From assembly GCA_964411985.1 (NCBI GenBank), contig CAYPNF010000009.1, forward strand, positions 62,001 to 126,000: a stretch of 64,000 nucleotides of DNA, given 5' to 3'. Of the stretch, positions 42,791 through 50,881 are shown in pieces. Below the pieces are notes generated by a model, which worked only from the letters and a program-made list of their open reading frames with translations, did not search any database and was not told the origin of the DNA. Source of the DNA: CAYPNF01 sp964411985 (GTDB taxonomy: Bacteria > Verrucomicrobiota > Verrucomicrobiia > Limisphaerales > J093). The position numbers were made by a program, and so were the translations under genes. How positions within the stretch are numbered: the stretch's first letter is position 1; each line of letters begins with the position of its first letter.

Positions 42791-42813
42791 GGCACTCGCG
42801 TGCGTGCCCGCCT

Positions 42814-42915
42814 TGTAGCCGTCGCCGGAAGGCGGCGCTGGGATCCTCCCCCTTTCCCTTTGTATTCGCCCTCGGCAGAGGGCGAAGTCCGCGCGTTCTT
42901 CCGAACACGGCTACA
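42814..42915. repeat. TGTAGCCG-CGGCTACA palindromic repeat, copy 1
   Basis: The element starts TGTAGCCG and ends with the exact reverse complement CGGCTACA. Internal inverted repeats include CGCCGGAAGGCGGCG and TTCGCCCTCGGCAGAGGGCGAA. Its right part, GCGCGTTCTTCCGAAC, recurs in the copy at 43032, and a similar right end (GCGCGCTTTGCCAAGCGCGGCTACA) ends at 43022, so at least three related right ends lie within 320 bases. No coding sequence is seen from 42791 to 43395. Confidence 0.65.
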
Positions 42916-43031
42916 GAAAGGTCCTTGATGGGGTTGGCTCGAGGGCTGAAGCACGGCCGCGCCTCTATCGTGCAATCCTGGGGGGGGAGGAGGGTCTGCG
43001 CGCTTTGCCAAGCGCGGCTACACAATCTCTT

Positions 43032-43130
43032 TGTAGCCGTCCGCATAACGCGGCTGGAGTTCTCTCCGCTATTGTCTACACTCGCTCCACCGGGTATCAA
43101 AGTCAGCGCGTTCTTCCGAACGCGGCTACG
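43032..43130. repeat. TGTAGCCG-CGGCTAC palindromic repeat, copy 2
   Basis: It begins TGTAGCCG and ends GCGCGTTCTTCCGAACGCGGCTAC, the same right terminus as copy 1 with one change near the stem. The central sequence differs from copy 1, so only the ends are conserved. This is the pattern expected of mobile REP-like elements mobilised in trans, with no gene of their own. Confidence 0.6.
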
Positions 43131-43395
43131 GGAAACGGTTTGGTGGCATGGACACGATGAAAACCAACGGTCAAAGCTTCAAATTCCTCCTGGTGCTTTG
43201 GAGCCGTCCTACCCTGCCACCTAAGGTCAGCGGTTCCTCCTCAGAAACACCGGAGGAAACCGTCCGACAGCTATCTGGGCACGAATCCGGATCCCAGCCA
43301 ACTTTACCATATTAGAATCACCAACTCCTTGCGAAACACGATTGCTTTGTGGTTCCTAACGTGAGAAACATCGAGGCAGAATAGGACGACGTACT

Positions 43396-43578
43396 ATGAG
43401 AACAGCCACCGGACTTGGTTTGCTTTTTGTTGGGGTGTGGGGGATTGCCTACTACATTAATCCGCATGCTTTTGGAAGCTACGCCCGCACTTCGGTTGGC
43501 TTTGCCATACTGTCGGCGATGCTTACCACCGGGGTCGGCTTGATTGCGGCGAAAAGGGATAAGCGAGAAGAGGAATAA
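43396..43578 (+). CDS. Small membrane protein, two hydrophobic helices
   Basis: The frame encodes 60 residues: a first helix (GLGLLFVGVWGIAYYI), a short loop with NPHAFGSYARTS, a second helix (VGFAILSAMLTTGVGLIAA) and a charged tail KRDKREEE. The topology fits a small inner-membrane protein. No strong ribosome binding site precedes the ATG. The downstream GH71/99-like gene starts 52 bases later, so they may be co-transcribed. The family is not recognised. Confidence 0.55.
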   Translation: MRTATGLGLLFVGVWGIAYYINPHAFGSYARTSVGFAILSAMLTTGVGLIAAKRDKREEE

Positions 43579-43629
43579 CTTGAGAGTGCTGTTTCAAGGA
43601 CCGACCAAGGCCACGCACTGGGATCCAAT

Positions 43630-44979
43630 GTGAAGAACTCTCGGTACCTAACCCTGATGAGGCTCCTCCTTGGAGTCTTCGTGACTGGGGTCGGTTTCGT
43701 TGGGTATGCTTGGCGGCATAACGAGGCTCTGTTGGGCGTCCTTGGTCAGCACGCCGCGAGCGGCACCAGTACGGTAACGCGAACAACCGCAGCCGCCGCC
43801 GTCGACCCGACCTCCCTGCGCGGCAAGGTACTCTGCGGCTATCAAGGCTGGTTTCGCTGCCCGGGAGACAATGCCCAACAAGGCTGGGTGCATTGGAGCC
43901 GCGATTCGCGACAATTGAAGCCAGAGTCACTTACTTTCGAGATGTGGCCCGACATGACTGAATACCCGGTGGAGGAACGTTTTAAGGCGCCAGGTTTCAC
44001 CACCACGAATGGACTTCAAGCCTCTTTGTTCAGCGCGGAACAGCCAGGAACGGTCATGCGGCACTTCCAATGGATGCGGGACTATGGAATCGACGGCGCG
44101 TGGGTGCAGCATTTCCTGGTGGACCTGCCGGGTGGGCCGGTGTCGGATCGGTTCTCTTCCCGTCTTCGCGTGCTGAACAACGTTCGATCGGCTGCGAAGC
44201 GGACAGGCCGCACATGGGCCATTTCATTCGACATCGCCGGCATGCCCACGGAAAGGATCTATGAGACCTTAACCAAAGAATGGAAGCGCCTCGTTGAAGA
44301 TGGGGTGACGCGGGATGACCGTTACTTGCATGAGGCTGGAAAAACCGTGGTGCAGGTGTGGGGGTTCTATCACCAAAATCAGCAGAACGCCATGACCGCC
44401 GAGGTGGCGAATCAACTCATTGATTTTTTCAAGGCGCCCGGGCCCTATCATGCCTACCTGGTGGGCGGTGGCGATTGGAACTGGCGGCGCAACCCGGATC
44501 CGGAGTGGCAGAAGTTCCTTCGGCGTCTCGATGCCTATTCCCCCTGGAACGTGGGAAACTACAGTCGAGACGAGCAGCGCGGTACGCATGCCTCCACTGG
44601 ATACTGGGCGGAAGACAAAAAGGAGTACGAGAAGGACGGCAGGCTCTGGCTGCCCGTCGTCTATCCGGGGTTCAGTTGGGATAATCTCCAACGGCTATCG
44701 CCAGGAACCTCCTTGATCCCACGCCGCCGCGGAGCATTTCTCTGGGAGCAGTTCCACGAGCTATCCAAACTGGGAGTGGACTCGGTCTACGTGGCCATGT
44801 TCGACGAGGTGGACGAAGGGACGGCGATCTTCAAAGTGACCAACGACGCGCCCACCCAAGGGCATTTCGTGACTTACGAGGGGCTGCCGAGCGATTGGTA
44901 TCTTCGCCTGGTGGGGGAAGGGGCCAAAATGCTCAAGGCAAAGCAACCGGTGCCGCTGGAGATTCCCATCCGGCCATAG
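43630..44979 (+). CDS. GH71/GH99-like glycoside hydrolase, membrane-anchored or secreted
   Basis: The 449-residue protein has an N-terminal hydrophobic segment (LLLGVFVTGVGFVGYAW) acting as signal or anchor. The barrel is marked by VLCGYQGWFRCPGD, GWVHWSRD, MRDYGIDGAWVQHFL, WAISFDIAGMP, VQVWGFYHQNQ and VYPGFSWDNL. The C-terminal VDSVYVAMFDEVDEGTAIFKV contains two acidic residues in the position of the GH99 catalytic Glu pair. GH71 enzymes cut alpha-1,3-glucan and GH99 enzymes cut alpha-mannan. The sequence does not decide between these. It lies between two repeat clusters. Confidence 0.82.
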   Translation: MKNSRYLTLMRLLLGVFVTGVGFVGYAWRHNEALLGVLGQHAASGTSTVTRTTAAAAVDPTSLRGKVLCGYQGWFRCPGDNAQQGWVHWSRDSRQLKPESLTFEMWPDMTEYPVEERFKAPGFTTTNGLQASLFSAEQPGTVMRHFQWMRDYGIDGAWVQHFLVDLPGGPVSDRFSSRLRVLNNVRSAAKRTGRTWAISFDIAGMPTERIYETLTKEWKRLVEDGVTRDDRYLHEAGKTVVQVWGFYHQNQQNAMTAEVANQLIDFFKAPGPYHAYLVGGGDWNWRRNPDPEWQKFLRRLDAYSPWNVGNYSRDEQRGTHASTGYWAEDKKEYEKDGRLWLPVVYPGFSWDNLQRLSPGTSLIPRRRGAFLWEQFHELSKLGVDSVYVAMFDEVDEGTAIFKVTNDAPTQGHFVTYEGLPSDWYLRLVGEGAKMLKAKQPVPLEIPIRP

Positions 44980-45008
44980 AGATTTCGCGTATAGCCATCG
45001 TTCCCTGT

Positions 45009-45147
45009 GGGTAGGTTGCCCCTCGCTGAGGGGCAACATCTTCCGAACCGGAGGAGAATGGGCGCATTTGCCGAGGGGTGGGGGCAGAGGAGCACGTTCT
45101 CTGATTCGGGCGGTCGGCTGCGACGGCTCGGCGAGCCATCGCCCACC
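45009..45147. repeat. Paired-hairpin repeat GGTGG-type, copy 1
   Basis: The left end is GGTAGGTTGCCCCTCGCTGAGGGGCAA split as a 9-base stem around CGCT. The right end is CGACGGCTCGGCGAGCCATCGCCCACC, an 8-base stem closed by CGG. The two outer termini are inverted relative to each other (GGTAGG, CCCACC). The unit recurs immediately downstream. No coding frame is supported from 44980 to 45339. Confidence 0.6.
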
Positions 45148-45159
45148 TTGATGAGTATT

Positions 45160-45278
45160 GGGGTGGTTCGCCCTTCGCTGAAGGGCGAAAGTCAGTCTCC
45201 CGGCCATGCCTTGGGGTATTGTGACGTAAGAGGACTCTGTGAGGTTGGACTCGACGCCTCGGCGAGGCATCGACCACC
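45160..45278. repeat. Paired-hairpin repeat GGTGG-type, copy 2
   Basis: The left end is GGTGGTTCGCCCTTCGCTGAAGGGCGAA and the right end is CGACGCCTCGGCGAGGCATCGACCACC. Stem bases differ from copy 1 but are co-varied (CCCCTC/GAGGGG against CCCTTC/GAAGGG, and GCTCGGCGAGC against CCTCGGCGAGG). Compensatory change in both stems shows that the hairpins are under selection or are copied as folded structures. The middle of the unit is not conserved. Confidence 0.65.
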
Positions 45279-45339
45279 TGCCATCGCCTACGCCTGTTCT
45301 TGAAAATCTCATCCCATGTAGCACAATGGGGATCATCCA

Positions 45340-48300
45340 ATGAAATTGTACCAACATCTCGCCCTCGTGGCGGCTTGGGGCACGCTCATCCTGCAGGCAG
45401 GGGAAAAGAGTCTCGAACAGTCTTTTGTCACCCCGCCGGATTCGGCCCGGCCCTGGGTCTATTGGTTTTGGCTCAGTGGCAATATCACCAGCAACGGCAT
45501 CACCGCCGACCTTGAAGCGATGAAGCGCGTGGGGATTGCCGGCGCGCTGATTATGGAAGTGGATCAAGGAGCGCCAACGGGACCAGTCGATTTTATGAGC
45601 GACCGGTGGCGTGGCCTGTTCCGGCACGTGGACACGGAAGCGAAACGCCTCGGGCTGGAGATCAACATGAACAACGACGCCGGCTGGAACGGCAGCGGCG
45701 GGCCTTGGATCAAGCCCGAGCAGGCCATGCAAAAGGTCGTTTGGAGTGAGACCAACATCGTCGGTCCAGTACATTTCGAAGGACTCTTACCCCAGCCCGA
45801 GACGGTCGCGGGCTACTACCGCGACATCACGGTCCTTGCCTTCCCTGCGGTGGGTGATTATCGGATCGGGAACGTGCGAGGCAAGGCTGCTTACGAAGTT
45901 GGCTCACCCAGCCACATTGACACCGCGCAGATTGCGGCCGATAGGGTGATCCAGCAGGCGGGCGTCCAAACCCTTTCCTTGAATTCCCAAGGGCGTGTCG
46001 GATGGGATGTCCCTGCGGGGAAGTGGACGATTCTCCGTTTCGGCCATACCTGCACCGGTGCCGAGAACGCGCCTGCGCCGACCTCCGGACGGGGACTGGA
46101 GTGCGACAAGCTGGAGAAGCAGGGAATCGAAGCCAATTTCGCGGGCATGATGGCTAAGTTGTCCGGCGATACAGGCGCGTCGAGCCGCGTTCCACGCGTT
46201 GGCCTCACCGCGACCCATATTGATAGCTGGGAGAACGGTTCTCAGAACTGGTCGCATTCCATGCGCGCGGAGTTCCAGAAGCGGCGCGGCTATGATCCCC
46301 TCCCGTTCCTGCCCGTGATGACGGGACGGGTGATAGGAAGTCTGGAGATCTCGGAGCGATTCCTCTGGGACCTCCGCAAAACGGTATCGGAGATGGTGAT
46401 AGAGAATTACGCCGGGCGGATGGCCCAACTGGCTCACGCGGCCGGACTCCGGTTTACCGTTGAGGCCTACGGCAGCCCGTGCGACTCGATTCCCTATGCC
46501 GGTCAATCCGATGAGCCGATGGGTGAATTCTGGACTCCGAGCGGAACGATAGAGACCTGCAAGACTATGGCGTCGGCTGGACACGTGTATGGCAAACGGA
46601 TCATCGGAGCGGAGGCGTTTACGTCTGGTGATCAGGAGCGCTGGCGCGAGCATCCGGCGTTGCTCAAAGCCCTGGGCGACCGAGCCTTTTGCGAGGGGAT
46701 CAACCGATTTGTGTTTCACCGTTACGCAATGCAGCCCTGGACCGACGGACGTGAGCCTGGGATGACCATGGGCCCGTGGGGACAGCATTACGAACGCACG
46801 CAGACGTGGTGGAACTGGACGCGGCCCTGGCATGACTACCTTGCCCGATGCCAGTTGTTGCTTCGGGAAGGTCTCTTTGTGGCCGACCTCTGTTACATTG
46901 CTCCCGAATCTTCACCCCAAGGACCCAACGATCACTCACGTGAGGGCTACGAGTGGGATGAATGTACGGCCCATGAGGTATTGACCCGCATGTCGGTCAG
47001 GGATGGCCGGATCGTTTTGCCCGATGGAATGAGTTACCGGCTGTTGGTGTTGCCCCACATGACCACGATCACTCCTAAGTTACTGCGCAAAGTCAAAGAA
47101 CTCGTCCAGGCGGGCGCGGTCGTCCTGGGGCCCAGGCCCAATGCCTCTCCCAGTCTCGAAGGCTACCCCAGCTGCGATGCGGAAGTGCAATCGCTGGCGC
47201 GCGAGTTGTGGGCCGATTGCGATGGGACCCGGATCGTCGAGCACGTGCTGGGCAAAGGCCGGATCTTGTGCGGGCTGACTCCCGCCAAAGCGCTCACCAG
47301 GCTGGGCGTGCGACCGGATTTCAGTTCGGGACGTCGCCTCCGTTACCTTCATCGGACCTCGGAGAGTGCCGATTTCTATTTTGTGGCCAATTCACAACCC
47401 TTCCCGGTCGCGACGACCTGCTCCTTCCGGGTTGCGGGCAAGGTCCCTGAGTTTTGGTGGCCCGAAACCGGCAAGCGGGAACGTGCCCCCGTGTGGCGTG
47501 AGGATGGCGGGCTGACACAGGTTTCGCTGCAACTTCCCCCTACAGGATCTGTGTTTGTGGTGTTTCGTGAGGCTGCCAAAGGGGATCCGATTGTCGAGGT
47601 CCGCTGTAACGGCAAGCCGGTCATCGCCGCTGTCCCTGATAGCCTACCCAAGCCGGCTATCATTCGAGCCACCTACGGTGTACCGGGCGACTCGGCTCGC
47701 ACCCGGGACGTAAAGACGAAAGTGCAGGACAAGGTCAACGCGGGCGAGAGCGCCTTGGAAGTCAAGTCCATCGCCGAAGGAGATGACCCGGCGTTGAACG
47801 TTGTTAAGACCCTGACTGTGGAATACACGATCGAGGGCCGTTCCTTCACCGTGTCCGGGCGCGACGGGGCGACCGTACGCCTTGCCCCGAACGTGGTAGG
47901 TACCGTTGTTCAGGAGGCGCGCTATGGCGTTCTGGACGACCCGGCGCGCACCCGGGATGTGCGGGAGAAACTGCAGCGCTTAATCGACTCCGGTGAAACC
48001 GCGTTTCCAGTCGCGCGCATGGCGGACGGCGATGACCCCGCCTTTGGAGTTGTCAAGACCTTGAAAACATCTGTGACGATCCAGGGTCAAACACGCCAGA
48101 TCACGGGAATCGATCCTGATCCGATCGAACTTCTGCAGGCAGTGGCACCTCCGATACCTGGCGCTCGCCTCGCATGGGATCCAGCCGGACACCTCTTCCT
48201 ACAGGGCGCAGAGCCGGGTAGGTACCAACTGGTGACCGCGTCGGGCCGGACCAGGACCCTCTCCGCAAAAACACTACCGGAGCGGGTTGAAGTTGCAGGT

Positions 48301-48849
48301 CCATGGCGGGTCCGCTTTCCGGTTGGGAGTCGGGTCAAGGAGTCGTCGTTGAACCAACTCGGTTCCTGGGCTGATTCATCGGAAACCGACATCAAGTACT
48401 TCTCCGGCGCGGCGATGTACACCAGTGAGTTTCAGCTGCCCAGAAAACTGGTCGGCAAGAACAAGCGCATCGAACTCGACCTGGGTGAGGTACGGGTCAT
48501 GGCCAAGGTGCGGCTCAACGGACAGGACTGCGGGATCCTCTGGAAACCGCCTTTTACCGTGGATGTCACTGGGATCGCCCGCCCTGGAGCCAATTCGCTG
48601 GAGATCACGGTCGTGAATCTCTGGATCAACCGGATGATCGGCGATGAACAATTGCCGGAAGATTCCTCGCGGAATCCGGATGGCACCCTGAAGTCCTGGC
48701 CCGAATGGTTGCATGAGGGCAAACCCAGTCCGACGGGCCGCCAGACCTTTACCTCGTGGCGTTTGTGGAAGAAAGACTCACCACTCCAGCCGTCAGGATT
48801 GCTCGGACCGGTTACGATACGCGCAGTCGCGCAGCAGCGCCTACTGTAG
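45340..48849 (+). CDS. GH106-like alpha-L-rhamnosidase-family protein with two tandem DUF3395-like repeats
   Basis: The 1169-residue protein has a signal peptide (MKLYQHLALVAAWGTLILQAG). The GH106-like body contains ARPWVYWFWLSGN, LGLEINMNNDAGWNG, HIDSWENGSQNW, VRDGRIVLPDGMSYRLLVLP and, near the end, LDLGEVRVMAKVRLNGQDCG in the beta-sandwich that closes the family. It is homologous to residues 40-950 of the gene at 2961. An insert at about residues 770-935 is specific to this protein. It consists of two copies of an ~87-residue module with the pattern ATYG or ARYG, RTRDV, DDPA and VVKTL. These resemble the DUF3395-type beta domain and may bind carbohydrate or the cell surface. The rhamnosidase activity is inferred from the family. 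Confidence 0.84.
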   Translation: MKLYQHLALVAAWGTLILQAGEKSLEQSFVTPPDSARPWVYWFWLSGNITSNGITADLEAMKRVGIAGALIMEVDQGAPTGPVDFMSDRWRGLFRHVDTEAKRLGLEINMNNDAGWNGSGGPWIKPEQAMQKVVWSETNIVGPVHFEGLLPQPETVAGYYRDITVLAFPAVGDYRIGNVRGKAAYEVGSPSHIDTAQIAADRVIQQAGVQTLSLNSQGRVGWDVPAGKWTILRFGHTCTGAENAPAPTSGRGLECDKLEKQGIEANFAGMMAKLSGDTGASSRVPRVGLTATHIDSWENGSQNWSHSMRAEFQKRRGYDPLPFLPVMTGRVIGSLEISERFLWDLRKTVSEMVIENYAGRMAQLAHAAGLRFTVEAYGSPCDSIPYAGQSDEPMGEFWTPSGTIETCKTMASAGHVYGKRIIGAEAFTSGDQERWREHPALLKALGDRAFCEGINRFVFHRYAMQPWTDGREPGMTMGPWGQHYERTQTWWNWTRPWHDYLARCQLLLREGLFVADLCYIAPESSPQGPNDHSREGYEWDECTAHEVLTRMSVRDGRIVLPDGMSYRLLVLPHMTTITPKLLRKVKELVQAGAVVLGPRPNASPSLEGYPSCDAEVQSLARELWADCDGTRIVEHVLGKGRILCGLTPAKALTRLGVRPDFSSGRRLRYLHRTSESADFYFVANSQPFPVATTCSFRVAGKVPEFWWPETGKRERAPVWREDGGLTQVSLQLPPTGSVFVVFREAAKGDPIVEVRCNGKPVIAAVPDSLPKPAIIRATYGVPGDSARTRDVKTKVQDKVNAGESALEVKSIAEGDDPALNVVKTLTVEYTIEGRSFTVSGRDGATVRLAPNVVGTVVQEARYGVLDDPARTRDVREKLQRLIDSGETAFPVARMADGDDPAFGVVKTLKTSVTIQGQTRQITGIDPDPIELLQAVAPPIPGARLAWDPAGHLFLQGAEPGRYQLVTASGRTRTLSAKTLPERVEVAGPWRVRFPVGSRVKESSLNQLGSWADSSETDIKYFSGAAMYTSEFQLPRKLVGKNKRIELDLGEVRVMAKVRLNGQDCGILWKPPFTVDVTGIARPGANSLEITVVNLWINRMIGDEQLPEDSSRNPDGTLKSWPEWLHEGKPSPTGRQTFTSWRLWKKDSPLQPSGLLGPVTIRAVAQQRLL

Positions 48850-48864
48850 CGATTCAATTCCAAT

Positions 48865-49494
48865 ATGGACCATTGTGCCATTTCAGTAAGCGTGTTTCAT
48901 AAACTCGCGGACCTGTATCGAGACAAATTCGCGGGCCTGACCCTGTACTATGACTCTTACCGGGAGTTTTGTGAGTTGCTCAGTCCGGGCCGTGCTCGAG
49001 TGTTGGATGCGGCGTGTGGCCCAGGAAATGTGTCGCACTACCTCATGGCGCAACGGCCCGATTTGGATTTGCTCGGCATCGACCTTGCACCGCGCATGGT
49101 GGAACTGGCCCGTGAGGCAGTTCCTTCGGCCCACTTCGCCGTGCACGACTGCAGGCAGTTGGCCGATCTGCAACTGCGCTTCGACGGCATCATCTGTGCC
49201 TTCGGCCTGCCTTACCTCTCAAGGGAGGAGACAACAGGTTTCATCCGAGCAGCAAGTCTCGCTCTTGAGCCGGGCGGAGTGCTCTATCTCAGCACGATGC
49301 TGGGCAAGAGCGAGGACTCGGGTTTCGAGCGCTGCAGCACTGGCGACCAGGTCTACGTCCATTACCACAGCGAGGATGAGGTGATAGGTTCACTCGAGAA
49401 GTTTGGCTTTACGGCCCTCAAACAGCGTCGAGTCCCCAGTCCGAGCGAGGCAGCCAAGAAGACCACAGACCTAATTGTGATCGCAAAGAAGTAG
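48865..49494 (+). CDS. Class I SAM-dependent methyltransferase
   Basis: The 209-residue cytoplasmic protein has a Rossmann-like SAM-binding domain: motif I is VLDAACGPGN (residues ~48-57), the acidic end of the second strand is in LLGIDLAPRM, motif III is FDGIICAFGLPYLS, and LALEPGGVLYLSTM marks the fourth strand. It lacks an obvious substrate-recognition domain beyond a short C-terminal helix. It starts 15 bases after the GH106-like gene and may share its transcript by read-through. The substrate cannot be predicted. Confidence 0.85.
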   Translation: MDHCAISVSVFHKLADLYRDKFAGLTLYYDSYREFCELLSPGRARVLDAACGPGNVSHYLMAQRPDLDLLGIDLAPRMVELAREAVPSAHFAVHDCRQLADLQLRFDGIICAFGLPYLSREETTGFIRAASLALEPGGVLYLSTMLGKSEDSGFERCSTGDQVYVHYHSEDEVIGSLEKFGFTALKQRRVPSPSEAAKKTTDLIVIAKK

Positions 49495-49516
49495 GTTACG
49501 ACCGGCAGCTCTGAGG

Positions 49517-49563
49517 TCTGTGGATAGTGCTATCCCAAGTTCTCGTCCGCAGATGGCGCCGAT
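49517..49563. repeat. 47-bp dispersed repeat, copy 1
   Basis: TCTGTGGATA, then a less conserved middle, then TCCGCAGATGGCGCCGAT. The same start and end blocks occur at 51978-52023. The motif looks like the dispersed intergenic sequence found in many Verrucomicrobia and relatives (a phrase of the type CTGTGGATAA then CCGCAGATG); I could not verify this by search. It lies between a methyltransferase gene and the end of a minus-strand CBM9-like gene. Confidence 0.6.
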
Positions 49564-49603
49564 GCTCACAGAGGAGCAAGACAAAAGGTTCCAACGGTGC
49601 CAG

Positions 49604-50731
49604 CTAATCCAGGCTCAGCAGACGATCCTGGCGGATGCGCCAGACTTGTCGGCGATGTCCGCTTTGGAAGCCCACGGCGCAAGTATAACCCTGGCGTGTA
49701 ACTTTGAGCACCGGAGGTTCAACGCCCGGCGGGAGTTTCGATCTGTTCAACCCGAGCTCGACCAGGTTGGCAGCCCAGCGCTTGTGTGAGCTCTTGAAGT
49801 CGCGTTGAGCGTAGTAGATCTCCAGTGCGAGATCGCGCGCGGCCTTGCCGTGCAACGGCGCAACGGCGGACTGGCCATCGCTGGCTTTCCGGGTGAATTG
49901 AAGCACACCCCACATTTCGGGGCGATGCATGTCAACGACACCCTGCGGCGACCAAACCCAGTTGTCCTCAGGCGTTTTCGGCACCTTTTGGTATTCACCA
50001 CCGTTCATGGTGATTTGCCATTCAACCCGGGAGAAGTTGATCCGCCACTGCTCTGCCTCCGACGGGTGGCCGCCGTGCCGTGCATGTTTGGCAAGAACCT
50101 TCCAGGGGAATGCGAGTTCGATGGTCCAACCAGCATCAACATCAGCCGGACGGTTGAGTGTGCCACGGACATGGATGGCTGTTTTCAGGCCAGGTATCTC
50201 CCATTCGTTGTGCGCTTTGCCCCCATCCTGGTAGGGCTTGTTTAGCAGCAAATCCCAGCCGGTGTTGAGTGCGTTGATCTCGAACTCGTAGTAGTTGTGG
50301 GTATCGCCATCGGGATCGATAAAGACTTCAAAGTCGGGATCCTGGAAAATGATACTGTCGTGGTTGGTGAGCGTAGCCCAGACGTGCGGCTCCTCGATGT
50401 CGGCAGCCACGTAAAGGTAGTGTTCGTCCCAAAGCAGCTTGGCGCGGGTGCGGAAGCGAGGCCGTGGTTTTCCCGTCCCTTGAATGTCGTTGAAGTCATC
50501 GGTCCACGGAGCCGTCGTCCAGGCCCCTTCCTCCAGCTTTCCATCGATGGTGATGGGGCTGCTGGTGAAATGGCAAAGGTAACCGCGCGGTACGAGCGGC
50601 ATCATCTGGTTCCGCCATTCGTCACGTTCGCTCGTGCGGGCTGTGGCGGCCATGAGCATCGTCAGGCCAAGACTGAGAATGGCCAGTGTTCGGAAGCAGC
50701 GGCTATGTCGAAGCAGGTCACTTGTTCTCAT
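49604..50731 (-). CDS. Secreted CBM9-like carbohydrate-binding protein
   Basis: The start at 50731 gives 375 residues with a signal peptide (hydrophobic core LAILSLGLTMLMAATA); upstream in-frame codons do not improve it. The CBM9-like domain spans ~40-260: ITIDGKLEEGAW, TRAKLLWDEHYLYVAADIEEP, DPDFEVFIDPDGDTHNYYEFEIN and WTIELAFPWKVL, as in proteins that bind the reducing ends of glycans. The C-terminal ~100 residues (AARDLALEIYYAQRDFKSSH) are not recognised and end with a basic LSLD tail. It has no catalytic domain and probably presents or captures glycan at the cell surface. It diverges from the GHL10-like gene at 50882. Confidence 0.82.
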   Translation of the reverse strand: MRTSDLLRHSRCFRTLAILSLGLTMLMAATARTSERDEWRNQMMPLVPRGYLCHFTSSPITIDGKLEEGAWTTAPWTDDFNDIQGTGKPRPRFRTRAKLLWDEHYLYVAADIEEPHVWATLTNHDSIIFQDPDFEVFIDPDGDTHNYYEFEINALNTGWDLLLNKPYQDGGKAHNEWEIPGLKTAIHVRGTLNRPADVDAGWTIELAFPWKVLAKHARHGGHPSEAEQWRINFSRVEWQITMNGGEYQKVPKTPEDNWVWSPQGVVDMHRPEMWGVLQFTRKASDGQSAVAPLHGKAARDLALEIYYAQRDFKSSHKRWAANLVELGLNRSKLPPGVEPPVLKVTRQGYTCAVGFQSGHRRQVWRIRQDRLLSLD

Positions 50732-50881
50732 CGAGTTCGGATGTTGTGATTGCCAGCATTGTGAGTAGGAGTCCTTCCGCTGGCAACACATCTCCTCTGG
50801 GTCTCTTATTGACTCCTCAACGCGCCCGCTGAACAAAAAAGCGCTGGTTTTTCACGTGAGTTTCCTTACCGTGGGAGTGCC

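Noticed and set aside
40475..43130. CRISPR array
   Set aside because: Repeats are palindromic, 100 bp or longer, few in number and without regular spacers; no cas genes are present.
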